From: Brevibacterium zhoupengii
GTDB taxonomy: Bacteria > Actinomycetota > Actinomycetes > Actinomycetales > Brevibacteriaceae
Length of the DNA stretch: 64,000 nucleotides
Assembly: GCF_021117425.1 (NCBI RefSeq)
Contig: NZ_CP088298.1
Coordinates: forward strand, 2,232,001 to 2,296,000
Reading direction: 5' to 3'
In this document: piece after piece, positions 31,790 through 39,591 of the stretch
Layout: every line of letters starts with the position of its first letter
How positions within the stretch are numbered: position 1 is the first letter of the stretch
Translations under genes and position numbers: made by a program
Notes under the pieces: generated by a model
Database searches by the model: none
Told to the model about the DNA's origin: nothing
What the model saw: the letters and a program-made list of their open reading frames with translations, nothing else

Positions 31790-32093
31790 CTGCTATAGCA
31801 TCGGTGCATGACAGCGGTGCGGGGAGAGCTTCGACTCGTACCGACTGCGAAAACTCGTTCCGGTTGAATATCGCAACGGTCGAGGTGCGGTGTTCCGTTT
31901 GTGCCAGTGTCCCCTTCAAGCCAGCGACATCGTATCTCGCCTGAGTTTCGGACATACCCGCTGCTTTGAAGAAGCCATATGCTCAGACCAGATTACGGTC
32001 GCTGTCAGTTCGGGCCCGCCATTTGCCCAGTTCTTCGGCCCTTCTCTTGCGGCGTCGACCATGCCGTCGTCTACAGCCGTCTACACTGCAATC
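31790..32093. other. Gene-poor spacer after the tRNA
   Basis: 304 bp with no supported gene. The only notable element is TACACT (32082-32087), 6 bases before the ATG at 32094, a candidate -10 for a leaderless message. I see no copy of the tRNA 3' end that would mark an integration scar. Confidence 0.4.
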
Positions 32094-32630
32094 ATGGGAC
32101 TCATTGACAGGCTCAAAAGCATCTTCGCCCAAGGATCCAGGATCGAATCCAAGCCACCCCCTGAACCTAAAGTAACCAACGCCTACACGGTTACGACCCA
32201 AGCGCCAGCACCGCGGCGTACCGGACCACCGAACCCCCGGCCCCGAGAGCACACAAACCTCACGCCACAGGTCGGCCCCACAGTGGACCTCGGCAAGACC
32301 ACCAGCTTCCCCGACCTGCCAAAACGATAGATAAAGATCGTCGGCATGGGCAATTACTGCACCGATGAGTACAGGCGGACAAGACACCCCGGAAGCGTGG
32401 TGATCCAAGCCGAACCGACTAACCCAGTTGACTCGAACGCTGTGACCGTTGCCAGTCGCCAAGGCAAGCGACTCGGCTACATGTCGGCCGGTAATGCCAA
32501 GGCCTACCACGGGGTGGTGGCTAGCCTCGGCGCCATAGAAGTCCCCTGCACCGAGGACGGCCTCAAGTGGTGGATGGAAATACCCACGTTGCCATCTCTG
32601 CGCAAGGTAGCGCAGGGACGCAAAGCCTGA
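32094..32630 (+). pseudogene. HIRAN-domain protein gene interrupted by one TAG codon
   Basis: Two open stretches in the same frame are separated only by TAG at 32328-32330. The first (78 codons) begins M-G-L-I-D-R-L-K-S-I-F and is Pro-rich. The second continues I-K-I-V-G-M-G-N-Y-C, then H-P-G-S-V-V-I-Q-A-E-P-T-N-P-V-D-S-N-A-V and R-L-G-Y-M-S, which is a HIRAN domain. The domain's first strand lies before the ATG at 32346, so starting there would cut it. One base change (CAG or TGG to TAG) explains the break. HIRAN domains bind DNA ends or modified DNA; the intact protein would be about 178 residues. Alternatives are a sequencing error or stop readthrough. Confidence 0.65.
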
Positions 32631-32709
32631 TCCTCTATTAGCTTGTCGATTTTATGCTGCTCGAAGCCAACACCACACTTCCCGCATACCCGGAAGTCGT
32701 CACGAGTAT

Positions 32710-33035
32710 CGGGACAGATGCAGAGTCGCAGTAGCTGAACTAGATCCTCAGATCGAAGGTATCTCGATGGCCGTGTCATAAGACGACGAGGACCGTCGAG
32801 GCGAGTTGGAGCTCTTCGTCCTCTATACCTACGAATCGATCCACGGCGAGGAGCAGGTTCCCAACTCCGGGACGCAGTAGTCGTTCCCAAAGATGCAGCG
32901 TCTCTGTGGGTCGCGGACCCAAACCCACGTGCGCACGCCTTCTATCCCAAAACGGGTTACATCAGGGACGGTTCCACCAGTACTGACACGGATGAAGGCG
33001 TGACCGAGATCCGCGCATTCCGACAATCCCAATAG
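32710..33035 (+). pseudogene. Decayed GNAT acetyltransferase gene
   Basis: No ORF of useful length is present, but GNAT sequence is legible in pieces. V-A-E-L-D-P-Q-I-E-G-I-S-M-A-V-S is followed by TAA (32779-32781), then E-L-E-L-F-V-L-Y-T-Y-E-S-I-H-G, then a frameshift near 32850, then G-A-G-S-Q-L-R-D-A-V and S-L-W-V-A-D-P-N-P-R-A-H-A-F-Y and a stop at 33035. The order is that of the acetyl-CoA loop and C-terminal strands of common GNATs. At least one stop and one frameshift make it a pseudogene. The N-terminal end is not traceable. Confidence 0.68.
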
Positions 33036-33053
33036 GATCTGCGTAACACCGCG

Positions 33054-33566
33054 TCAGTCACGATCATCTGCTTGAGGGGCTTGCCTCTCCGGAATAAACA
33101 CATTGCCGGAAAGTGGCGCGAATGCCGTGAACTCGCCATCGGGACCGCCTTCAGCCACCAGCTGTGCCGCACGTTCGTTCTCAGCTTCCAGCCTGGCTAC
33201 GATGGTGGAAAATGCGGCAAAAGCCTCGTCGTTGTCTGCTGGCCTGCGGCTCTGAACCGTGTACGTCGGTGCGTGATGTTCGTACGAGGCGAATTCGACA
33301 ACGAATTCCTCGCCGAGTTCGTTCGCGACCTGTCCGGCCAGATCGATGCCTGACTGCGTGAAAGCTCGAGCCTCCCTCGCTGACTTCCAGTCGAAGTCGG
33401 CATCCAACGCATCGTAGTACGACTGCTCCCAGGCGTCGAGCTGAGAAATCAGGTCCGGGGACAGGCCGGTGTCCTCATAGTCAATTGGGAAGACGAGCCA
33501 CAGGACAGTGTCAGCGTAGTCCGGGAACATGCGCACGGTGGTCGTTGTATAGTTCTCTTCCGCCAT
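33054..33566 (-). CDS. Conserved-looking hypothetical protein
   Basis: A 170-residue acidic soluble protein. I do not recognise a domain. It begins M-A-E-E-N-Y-T-T-T-T-V-R-M-F-P-D-Y and contains W-L-V-F-P-I-D-Y-E-D and W-E-Q-S-Y-Y-D-A-L-D, with a helical C-terminal half. The composition is even and shows no signal or membrane segment, so it looks like a real cytoplasmic protein. I chose the ATG at 33566; 12 more codons are open upstream to 33602. It faces the GNAT pseudogene. Confidence 0.6.
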   Translation of the reverse strand: MAEENYTTTTVRMFPDYADTVLWLVFPIDYEDTGLSPDLISQLDAWEQSYYDALDADFDWKSAREARAFTQSGIDLAGQVANELGEEFVVEFASYEHHAPTYTVQSRRPADNDEAFAAFSTIVARLEAENERAAQLVAEGGPDGEFTAFAPLSGNVFIPERQAPQADDRD

Positions 33567-33790
33567 GGCGCAATCGTAGAGCACAAGGTAGCTGGGCCCC
33601 AACGGCCCTCGGCGTCCGAGAAGCGAGCCGTCGGCCGTCCCGCTCCCATCGCGTCCTCGTGCAGACCTCGACTACACGCGACGCCACCAGGTCTTTCGGT
33701 GCTTGGCGCACAGGAAAAACTCGTCTATCATTGGCTCTAGCACCTCCTTTCGGATCGTAGGGGAAGACGTATCCGAGGTAGGAGGCACAA

Positions 33791-34288
33791 ATGGATATGA
33801 CACAGGGCGTACTATTCGTCCACTCAGCACCTCGCGCGCTTTGCCCGCATATTGAATGGGCAGCGGGCGGGGCAATCGGTGCACAGGCACGCTTCGACTG
33901 GACACCCCAGCCGGCAGCGCCAGGTCTTGTGCGCGCCGAAGTCTGCTGGCGTGCGCCAGCAGGTTCTGGTGCTCGCATCGCATCCGCACTTCGCGGATGG
34001 GACTCACTGCGCTATGAGGTGACCGAGGAGCCATCTGTCGGAGTCGACGGAGGCCGTTGGAGTCATACTCCGGAGCTCGGCATCTACCACGCGGTCACCG
34101 ACTCTGCCGGCAATATTCTGGTTCCCGAAGATCGCATCCGCTCCGTCATGGAACGCGCCTCCGGCGATCCGATCAAACTTTCCACTGAGATGGCGCTGGC
34201 CCTGGGCGAAGCCTGGGACGAGGAGCTTGATGCCTTCCGCCACGCTGGCGAGGGCGCACCAGTGCGCTGGCTGACAAAGGTCGGCTGA
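33791..34288 (+). CDS. DUF3145 family protein
   Basis: A 165-residue protein matching the actinobacterial DUF3145 family: V-L-F-V-H-S-A-P-R-A-L-C-P-H-I-E-W-A near the start, W-D-S-L-R-Y-E-V-T-E-E-P-S, and a C-terminal A-L-G-E-A-W-D-E-E-L-D. The function is not known. AGGAGG lies a few bases before the ATG. In many actinobacteria it lies next to the fabF cluster, as here. Confidence 0.85.
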   Translation: MDMTQGVLFVHSAPRALCPHIEWAAGGAIGAQARFDWTPQPAAPGLVRAEVCWRAPAGSGARIASALRGWDSLRYEVTEEPSVGVDGGRWSHTPELGIYHAVTDSAGNILVPEDRIRSVMERASGDPIKLSTEMALALGEAWDEELDAFRHAGEGAPVRWLTKVG

Positions 34289-34346
34289 GACTCTCACTGA
34301 GCTTCCTACGGCGTTCATCCGATGACGTCCCAGAAGCTGCGGGAAA

Positions 34347-34389
34347 CGACTATGGGCACACCTTCCTACCTCGGGTGTGCCCATAGTCG
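34347..34389. terminator. Hairpin after DUF3145
   Basis: Perfect 16-bp inverted repeat (34347-34362 with 34374-34389), 58 bases after the DUF3145 stop. Confidence 0.75.
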
Positions 34390-34461
34390 TATTCGAATGC
34401 GAGAACAGGCAACGCTTCGAGTTCAACGCTGCCAGAGCCTCGTTCAACTCCGCTCCAGACA

Positions 34462-34499
34462 CAGATCAGGCCCCAGCACGTTTGCTGGGGCCTGATCTG
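34462..34499. terminator. Hairpin after fabF
   Basis: Perfect 17-bp inverted repeat (34462-34478 with 34483-34499), loop CGTT, 77 bp beyond the fabF stop. With the preceding hairpin it isolates two convergent units. Confidence 0.75.
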
Positions 34500-34576
34500 A
34501 TCGTCATTGAGAGGCTGTACTGGTTGAGATGGGCCAGCACAGCAACAACGCCGCTTCGAGAAGCGCTATCGCTGAA

Positions 34577-35821
34577 TCACACCGACTTGAAGGCGACGAC
34601 GGCATTGTGGCCGCCGAAGCCGAACGAGTTCGAGATCGCCGCAATGTCTCCGGCGGGAAGTTCTGCTGGAGTGTCGCGAACAATGTTGATGCCCACGACG
34701 TCCGGGTCGACTTCCTCGATATTGATCGTCGGGGGAGCAGTGCGAGTCTCCAAAGCCTTGACCGTGAGGATCGATTCCACTGCACCCGTTCCGCCGAGCA
34801 GGTGACCGGTCATCGACTTGGTCGCACTGACGAGAGCATCTCCGACGTGAGAGCCCAACAGCTGACTGATTGCCAGGGATTCCGGGATGTCGCCCACCGG
34901 CGTCGACGTGGCGTGGGCATTGACGTGCTTGACGTCTGCGGGGCTGAGCTCCGCATTGTCCAGTGCACTCTGCATCGCACGCAGTGCGTACTGACCGCCG
35001 GGTTCGCCACCGGTGATGTGGTAAGCGTCGTTTGAGATGCCCCAGCTGGAGACCTCGGCGTAGATCTTCGCGCCGCGAGCCTTGGCATGCTCTTCGGTCT
35101 CCAGGATGAGAGTGCCTGCACCCTCACCCATGACGAACCCATCGCGACCGATGTCATATGGGCGTGATGCCGTCTCGGGGGAATCTGTGCGACGTGAGAG
35201 TGCCTGCATCGAGTTGAATGAAGCGATCGTGATCGGGTGAATCGCGGCTTCGGAGCCACCAGCGATGACGATATCGGCGTGACCGGAGGCCACAACGTCA
35301 TAGGCGTGGCCCAGGCTCTCGGTCGAAGAGGCGCATGCGGAGACCATAGTCTGCACACCGGCACGGGCCTTGAACTCCATGCCGATGGCTGCTGCTGGCC
35401 CGTTGGGCATGAGCATCGGCACGGTCAGAGGCATGACCCGGCGCGGTCCCTCTTCCTGGAGCGTGTCCCAGGCGTCGAGGAGTGTCCAGACTCCGCCGAT
35501 TCCGGTCGCCCAGGAGACTGCGGTGCGGTCCGGGTCGGTTTCCTCGAGGCCGGCGTCGGCCATGGCCTCTCGGGCGGAGATCAGTGCGAATTGGGAGGAG
35601 GGGTCGAGGCGTTTGGCCTGGACGCGCTTGAGATTCTCGGGCACGACCTGTGGGTCGACCTGTGCTGCGAAGTCGACGGCGAGGCCGTACTTCTCGGACC
35701 AATCATTGTCCATTGTGTGGACGCCGGACTTGCCGGCCAGTATGGCTTGCCACGTGGCATCGGCCGTCGCGCCCAATGGGGTTACCGCACCAATCCCGGT
35801 GACGACAACTTTAGGTGTCAT
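34577..35821 (-). CDS. fabF: Beta-ketoacyl-ACP synthase II
   Basis: A 414-residue condensing enzyme of fatty-acid chain elongation. The catalytic Cys lies in V-S-A-C-A-S-S-T-E-S, one His in N-A-H-A-T-S-T-P-V-G-D and the second in M-T-G-H-L-L-G-G-T-G-A, the full KAS I/II triad. The N-terminus V-V-V-T-G-I-G-A-V-T-P-L-G is typical. It is last in the fabD-fabH-acpP-fabF cluster, which is the discrete (type II) fatty-acid system found in many actinobacteria. Confidence 0.94.
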   Translation of the reverse strand: MTPKVVVTGIGAVTPLGATADATWQAILAGKSGVHTMDNDWSEKYGLAVDFAAQVDPQVVPENLKRVQAKRLDPSSQFALISAREAMADAGLEETDPDRTAVSWATGIGGVWTLLDAWDTLQEEGPRRVMPLTVPMLMPNGPAAAIGMEFKARAGVQTMVSACASSTESLGHAYDVVASGHADIVIAGGSEAAIHPITIASFNSMQALSRRTDSPETASRPYDIGRDGFVMGEGAGTLILETEEHAKARGAKIYAEVSSWGISNDAYHITGGEPGGQYALRAMQSALDNAELSPADVKHVNAHATSTPVGDIPESLAISQLLGSHVGDALVSATKSMTGHLLGGTGAVESILTVKALETRTAPPTINIEEVDPDVVGINIVRDTPAELPAGDIAAISNSFGFGGHNAVVAFKSV

Positions 35822-35886
35822 GGTACAAACCTCGTCGATAGTGTGGACACGGCCCGTCGGTGGACGGGCCGTGTACGGCTAGTTTC

Positions 35887-36138
35887 TCAGGCCTCTTGAG
35901 CCTTGTTGATGTAGTCAACAGCGTCCTGGACGGTGACGAGGTCTTTGACGTCGTCATCCGGAATCTTCACGCCGAACTTCTTCTCAGCGTTGACGACGAT
36001 GGTCATCATCGAGATGGAGTCGATGTCGAGGTCATCGGTGAAGGACTTGTTGGCCTCGACTGCTTCCACAGCCAAACCGGTTTCTTCGTTGACGATCTCT
36101 GCCAGTCCAGCGAGGACTTCAGCTTCGGTGAATGCCAT
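35887..36138 (-). CDS. acpP: Acyl carrier protein
   Basis: An 83-residue acidic four-helix protein. The phosphopantetheine Ser lies in D-L-D-I-D-S-I-S-M-M, the actinobacterial variant of the D-S-L motif. It carries the growing chain between FabD, FabH and FabF, its direct neighbours. Confidence 0.95.
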   Translation of the reverse strand: MAFTEAEVLAGLAEIVNEETGLAVEAVEANKSFTDDLDIDSISMMTIVVNAEKKFGVKIPDDDVKDLVTVQDAVDYINKAQEA

Positions 36139-36256
36139 TTCTTTCCTACTTTCTAGTGTCAGCCGAGGGTTGTTCGACCGGTTGAGGAACTTTTCGACGA
36201 GTGTCCCGCCGAATATCTTAGGACATTCACGGAGAGTTTTCCGTGAATGAACCCGT

Positions 36257-37258
36257 TTAAGGGAGACGGATCACTTGCGCGCCGAAGACCAGACCGGCTC
36301 CGAAGCCGATCTGGAGTGCCAATCCTCCGCTGAGTTCTGGCTGTTCGCGCAGCAGACGCTCGGTGGCCAAGGGAATCGAGGCCGAAGAGGTGTTGCCGTT
36401 GTCAGCGATATCTCGAGCGATGACGACTGACTCGGGCAGTTTGAGCTGCTTGGCCAGTTCGTCGATGATGCGCATGTTCGCCTGGTGGGGGATGAACGCA
36501 GCCAGGTCGGAGGCTTCGATGCCGGATTCGGCAAGCGCTTCCTTGGCCACCTCGGCGCCGTCCCAGACTGCCCAGCGGAAGACGGTCGGTCCGTCCTGTC
36601 GAAGAGTCGGGAATGGGGTCTCGCGGTCATCGCGGACGTCATAGAGGGACTCGGTCATGCGGATCGTCGACCAGTTCTCGCCCTTCGAACCCCAGACGGT
36701 CTTCGAAATGCCCGGCTCGTCGGAGGACGAGACGACGACTGCGCCGGCTCCGTCACCGAGGATGAAGGAGATCGAACGGTCCTCCGGGTCGATGACCTCG
36801 GAGAGCTTCTCGGCGCCGATGACCAGGATGTTGTCCATGGCCCCGGAGCGGACCAGAGCGTCGGCCTGTCCGATGCCGTAGCAGTAGCCGGCGCAGGCGG
36901 CGCTGATGTCCCAGGCCGGAATATGGCCGGTTCCGAGGCGATCGGTCAGTGCCGCGGCTGCCGAAGGCGTGAAGTACTCGAAGGTCACGGTGGCGATGAT
37001 GATGCCGCCGATGTCCTCGGGTTTCAGGCCAGAAGATGCGATGGCCTCAAGTGCGGCTTCCTCGCACATATCGAGGACGCCGACATCTTTGCTGGCACGT
37101 CTGCGGGTGATGATGCCGGTGCGCTGGCGGATCCATTCATCGGAGGAGTTGATGGGTCCGGCGATGTCGTCGTTGGTGACGAGGTTCTCGGCGCGGTAGG
37201 CGCCGATGCCCATGATCTTGGAGAAGCTTCCGGTTTCTGCGGTCTTCAGTGTTGGCAT
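36257..37258 (-). CDS. fabH: Beta-ketoacyl-ACP synthase III
   Basis: A 333-residue initiation condensing enzyme. The catalytic Cys is in A-A-C-A-G-Y-C-Y-G, the His in F-I-P-H-Q-A-N-M-R and the Asn in D-N-G-N-T-S-S-A-S, the KAS III triad in its usual order. It joins a short acyl-CoA primer to malonyl-ACP. Primer preference (branched or straight) cannot be read here. It lies between fabD and acpP. Confidence 0.94.
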   Translation of the reverse strand: MPTLKTAETGSFSKIMGIGAYRAENLVTNDDIAGPINSSDEWIRQRTGIITRRRASKDVGVLDMCEEAALEAIASSGLKPEDIGGIIIATVTFEYFTPSAAAALTDRLGTGHIPAWDISAACAGYCYGIGQADALVRSGAMDNILVIGAEKLSEVIDPEDRSISFILGDGAGAVVVSSSDEPGISKTVWGSKGENWSTIRMTESLYDVRDDRETPFPTLRQDGPTVFRWAVWDGAEVAKEALAESGIEASDLAAFIPHQANMRIIDELAKQLKLPESVVIARDIADNGNTSSASIPLATERLLREQPELSGGLALQIGFGAGLVFGAQVIRLP

Positions 37259-37277
37259 GATGGTCTTCCTTTGATGA

Positions 37278-38183
37278 TCAGGCGTGGGCCGCGGCGAACT
37301 CGCGCGCTCCGTCGAGGTCCGCGGCGGACTTGATGGCGAATGTCTCCACGCCCTTCATGGCGCGTCGTGCAATGCCGGTGAGAGTTCCACCGGGGACGAG
37401 TTCGATCATTCCGGTGATGCCCGCGTTCAGCAGGGTCTCCTGGCACAGGTCCCAGCGGACCGGGTTGGTGACCTGCTTGACGAGACGGCCGACGTAGTCC
37501 TGTCCATTCTCGACGACGGTGCCGTCGGAGTTGCTGAGGATCTTCGGGCCCGGGTCGGAAATCTCCAGCGCCGAGGCGGTGGCGGCCAGTTCAGCGGTCG
37601 CTGGAGCCATGAAATCGGTGTGGAAGGCACCGGCCACAGGCAAGGCGATGACACGCGCCTTCTCCGGAGGGTTCTCGGCCAGCTTGTCGAGGCTCTCCTT
37701 CGATCCTGCTGCCACGGTCTGCCCGCCGCCGTTGACATTGGCCGGGCTTGCCCCGGCAGCTTCAATCGCGGCCAGAACGTCCTCGGGGTCGCCGCCGACG
37801 ACGGCTGACATTCCCGTTGGTGTATGGGCGGCGGCGGATGCCATGCCAGCACCACGGACGGAGACGAATCGCATGGCATCAGTCGCTGTGAAGATCCCAG
37901 CGATCTGTGCTGCCGCGATCTCACCGACTGAGTGTCCGGCGACATAGTCGGCCTTGACTCCGAGTTCGGCTGCGCACGCGATTGCTGACGCGACGAGCAG
38001 CGGCTGCGCCAGGGCTGTGTCCTTGATGGTCTCGTCATCGGATTCGGTTCCGTGCAGGCGCAGGTCGATCCCGGATGCGGAGGAGAGTTCGTCGATCTGT
38101 GCGGCGAACGCATCAAGTTCCAGGAAGGAACTCAGAAAGCCCGACTTCTGGGCACCTTGGCCCGGGCAGGTGATTGCTAGCAC
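37278..38183 (-). CDS. fabD: Malonyl-CoA:ACP transacylase
   Basis: A 301-residue acyltransferase. The early motif C-P-G-Q-G-A-Q shapes the oxyanion hole, the nucleophile lies in G-H-S-V-G-E-I, and G-A-F-H-T-D-F holds the catalytic His. It loads malonyl groups onto AcpP. The GTG start is preceded by AGAGAA. It is 19 bp before fabH and 55 bp after the regulator gene, all on the minus strand. Confidence 0.93.
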   Translation of the reverse strand: MLAITCPGQGAQKSGFLSSFLELDAFAAQIDELSSASGIDLRLHGTESDDETIKDTALAQPLLVASAIACAAELGVKADYVAGHSVGEIAAAQIAGIFTATDAMRFVSVRGAGMASAAAHTPTGMSAVVGGDPEDVLAAIEAAGASPANVNGGGQTVAAGSKESLDKLAENPPEKARVIALPVAGAFHTDFMAPATAELAATASALEISDPGPKILSNSDGTVVENGQDYVGRLVKQVTNPVRWDLCQETLLNAGITGMIELVPGGTLTGIARRAMKGVETFAIKSAADLDGAREFAAAHA

Positions 38184-38238
38184 TCAGTTCTCTTTTCGCT
38201 CGACTTCGGTGTTCAATCTAGTGGATGGATCGTACAGA

Positions 38239-39438
38239 TCAGTGTGTTTTGTCGGTGTTCGACAATAGCCCGGCATCTGACAGTCGCCCGTAGACCAATG
38301 CGATGTGGATGACGAAGGCGTCGCGGGAGACGGTGGGGTCGAGTGAGATCGCCGAGGTGATCTTCCGCAGTCGGTATCTCACCGTATTCGGGTGGACGGA
38401 TAGTGCCTTGGCCGTGGCCTCCAAGGACGAACCGAATTCGACGTAGGCACTGACTGTTTTGAGCAGCTGTCCCGTCCCCGAGGTCAAGGGTTCGTAGTAG
38501 CGGCTGATGAGCTCTCCCAGGGCGACGGCGTCCCCGGCCAGCGCGCGTTCGGGGAGAAGTTCCTCGGCCCTGACCGGGCGCGGGGAGTCGGGACGGGCGG
38601 TGGCTGCCTTCAGTGCCATGATCGCTGCCTTCGCCGAGGTGGCGGCCTCGGCCAGGGATGGAACGCTGGGACCGACGATGACCTCGGAGGGTCCGAAGCA
38701 ATCGGAGAGGTCCTCAACGGCGGTGTCGAGTTCGGTGGCACCGCCGAGGACGATGAGCAGTCGGTTGTCGTGAATGCCGACGAGGGCATCATCGGCCCAT
38801 TTGCGAGCCTTGCGGCGGATGACGTCGAGGCCGCGTTTGGCCGACCGCTGCGGGGCCCGTCCGACGAGCACACTGACAGGTCCTTCAGACTGCCAACCGA
38901 AGGCTGCCGTACGGCTGGCCAACTCCTCCACGGAGTCACCGCGGACCAGAGCATCGACGACCATGGCCTCCAGGCGGGCGTCCCAGCTGCCCCTGGCCTC
39001 GGCGGCTCGGGCATAGACGTCTGCCGCGGCGAAAGCGATCTCACGGGAGTAGACGAGAACGGCCTCCCGTAGGGCTGGCTGTTCGACCGCTCGCGCTATG
39101 TCGGGTACCCGTTCCTCGACGACTTCGACGACAACCTTGAGCAGCTGAAGCGTCTGCTGCAGGCTGATGGCACGGATGAGGTCGCGGGGCGCGGACTTGA
39201 AGATCTCGCTGACGACCCGCAGATCCGTATCGGGTTTGCGATACCAGTCGATGAAGGAGGAGATGCCAGACTGTGCCAACAGTCCGACCCAGGAACGATC
39301 GGAGGGTGACATGCTGCGGTACCAGGGAAGCCGAGCTTCGAGTCTCTGCAGGGTCACAGTGGAAAGAACTCCCACTCCGGCCCGGAGACGACGTGCCGTC
39401 TCAGCGCGGCGCCGGAGCGTCTCGGCGTCAGTTGTCAT
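38239..39438 (-). CDS. fasR: PucR-type regulator, FasR-like activator of the fab cluster
   Basis: A 399-residue protein. A long N-terminal region is followed by a GGDEF-like middle part (V-S-V-L-V-G-R-A-P and R-L-L-I-V-L-G-G). The C-terminal PucR helix-turn-helix reads V-E-F-G-S-S-L-E-A-T-A-K-A-L-S-V-H-P-N-T. Position directly before fabD matches FasR of Streptomyces, an activator of fabDHPF; the function here is by that analogy. I chose the ATG at 39438; the frame stays open to 39486 but no better start is seen. Confidence 0.8.
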   Translation of the reverse strand: MTTDAETLRRRAETARRLRAGVGVLSTVTLQRLEARLPWYRSMSPSDRSWVGLLAQSGISSFIDWYRKPDTDLRVVSEIFKSAPRDLIRAISLQQTLQLLKVVVEVVEERVPDIARAVEQPALREAVLVYSREIAFAAADVYARAAEARGSWDARLEAMVVDALVRGDSVEELASRTAAFGWQSEGPVSVLVGRAPQRSAKRGLDVIRRKARKWADDALVGIHDNRLLIVLGGATELDTAVEDLSDCFGPSEVIVGPSVPSLAEAATSAKAAIMALKAATARPDSPRPVRAEELLPERALAGDAVALGELISRYYEPLTSGTGQLLKTVSAYVEFGSSLEATAKALSVHPNTVRYRLRKITSAISLDPTVSRDAFVIHIALVYGRLSDAGLLSNTDKTH

Positions 39439-39507
39439 GGACTCCACTTTAAACGCTTCAGCACAATTCGCTTGTGCGCGACACACAAGTTTTTGTCGTT
39501 TGAGACA

Positions 39508-39542
39508 AGTATGGCCGGAGTCTTAGTAACTCCGGCCATACT
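39508..39542. terminator. Hairpin between aceE and the fab regulator
   Basis: Perfect 14-bp inverted repeat (39508-39521 with 39529-39542) with a 7-base loop, 50 bp after the aceE stop on the minus strand. No T-run follows on that strand. Confidence 0.7.
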
Positions 39543-39591
39543 CACAGCGATGTCGAGCTCAGCGTCGAATCCGCCGTCTAGCGCGATGCGA

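Noticed and set aside
32504..32890. Minus-strand frame with a C-G-K-C zinc-ribbon-like piece
   Set aside because: The piece is short and overlaps readable GNAT and HIRAN coding sequence on the plus strand; no start with a ribosome-binding site was found.
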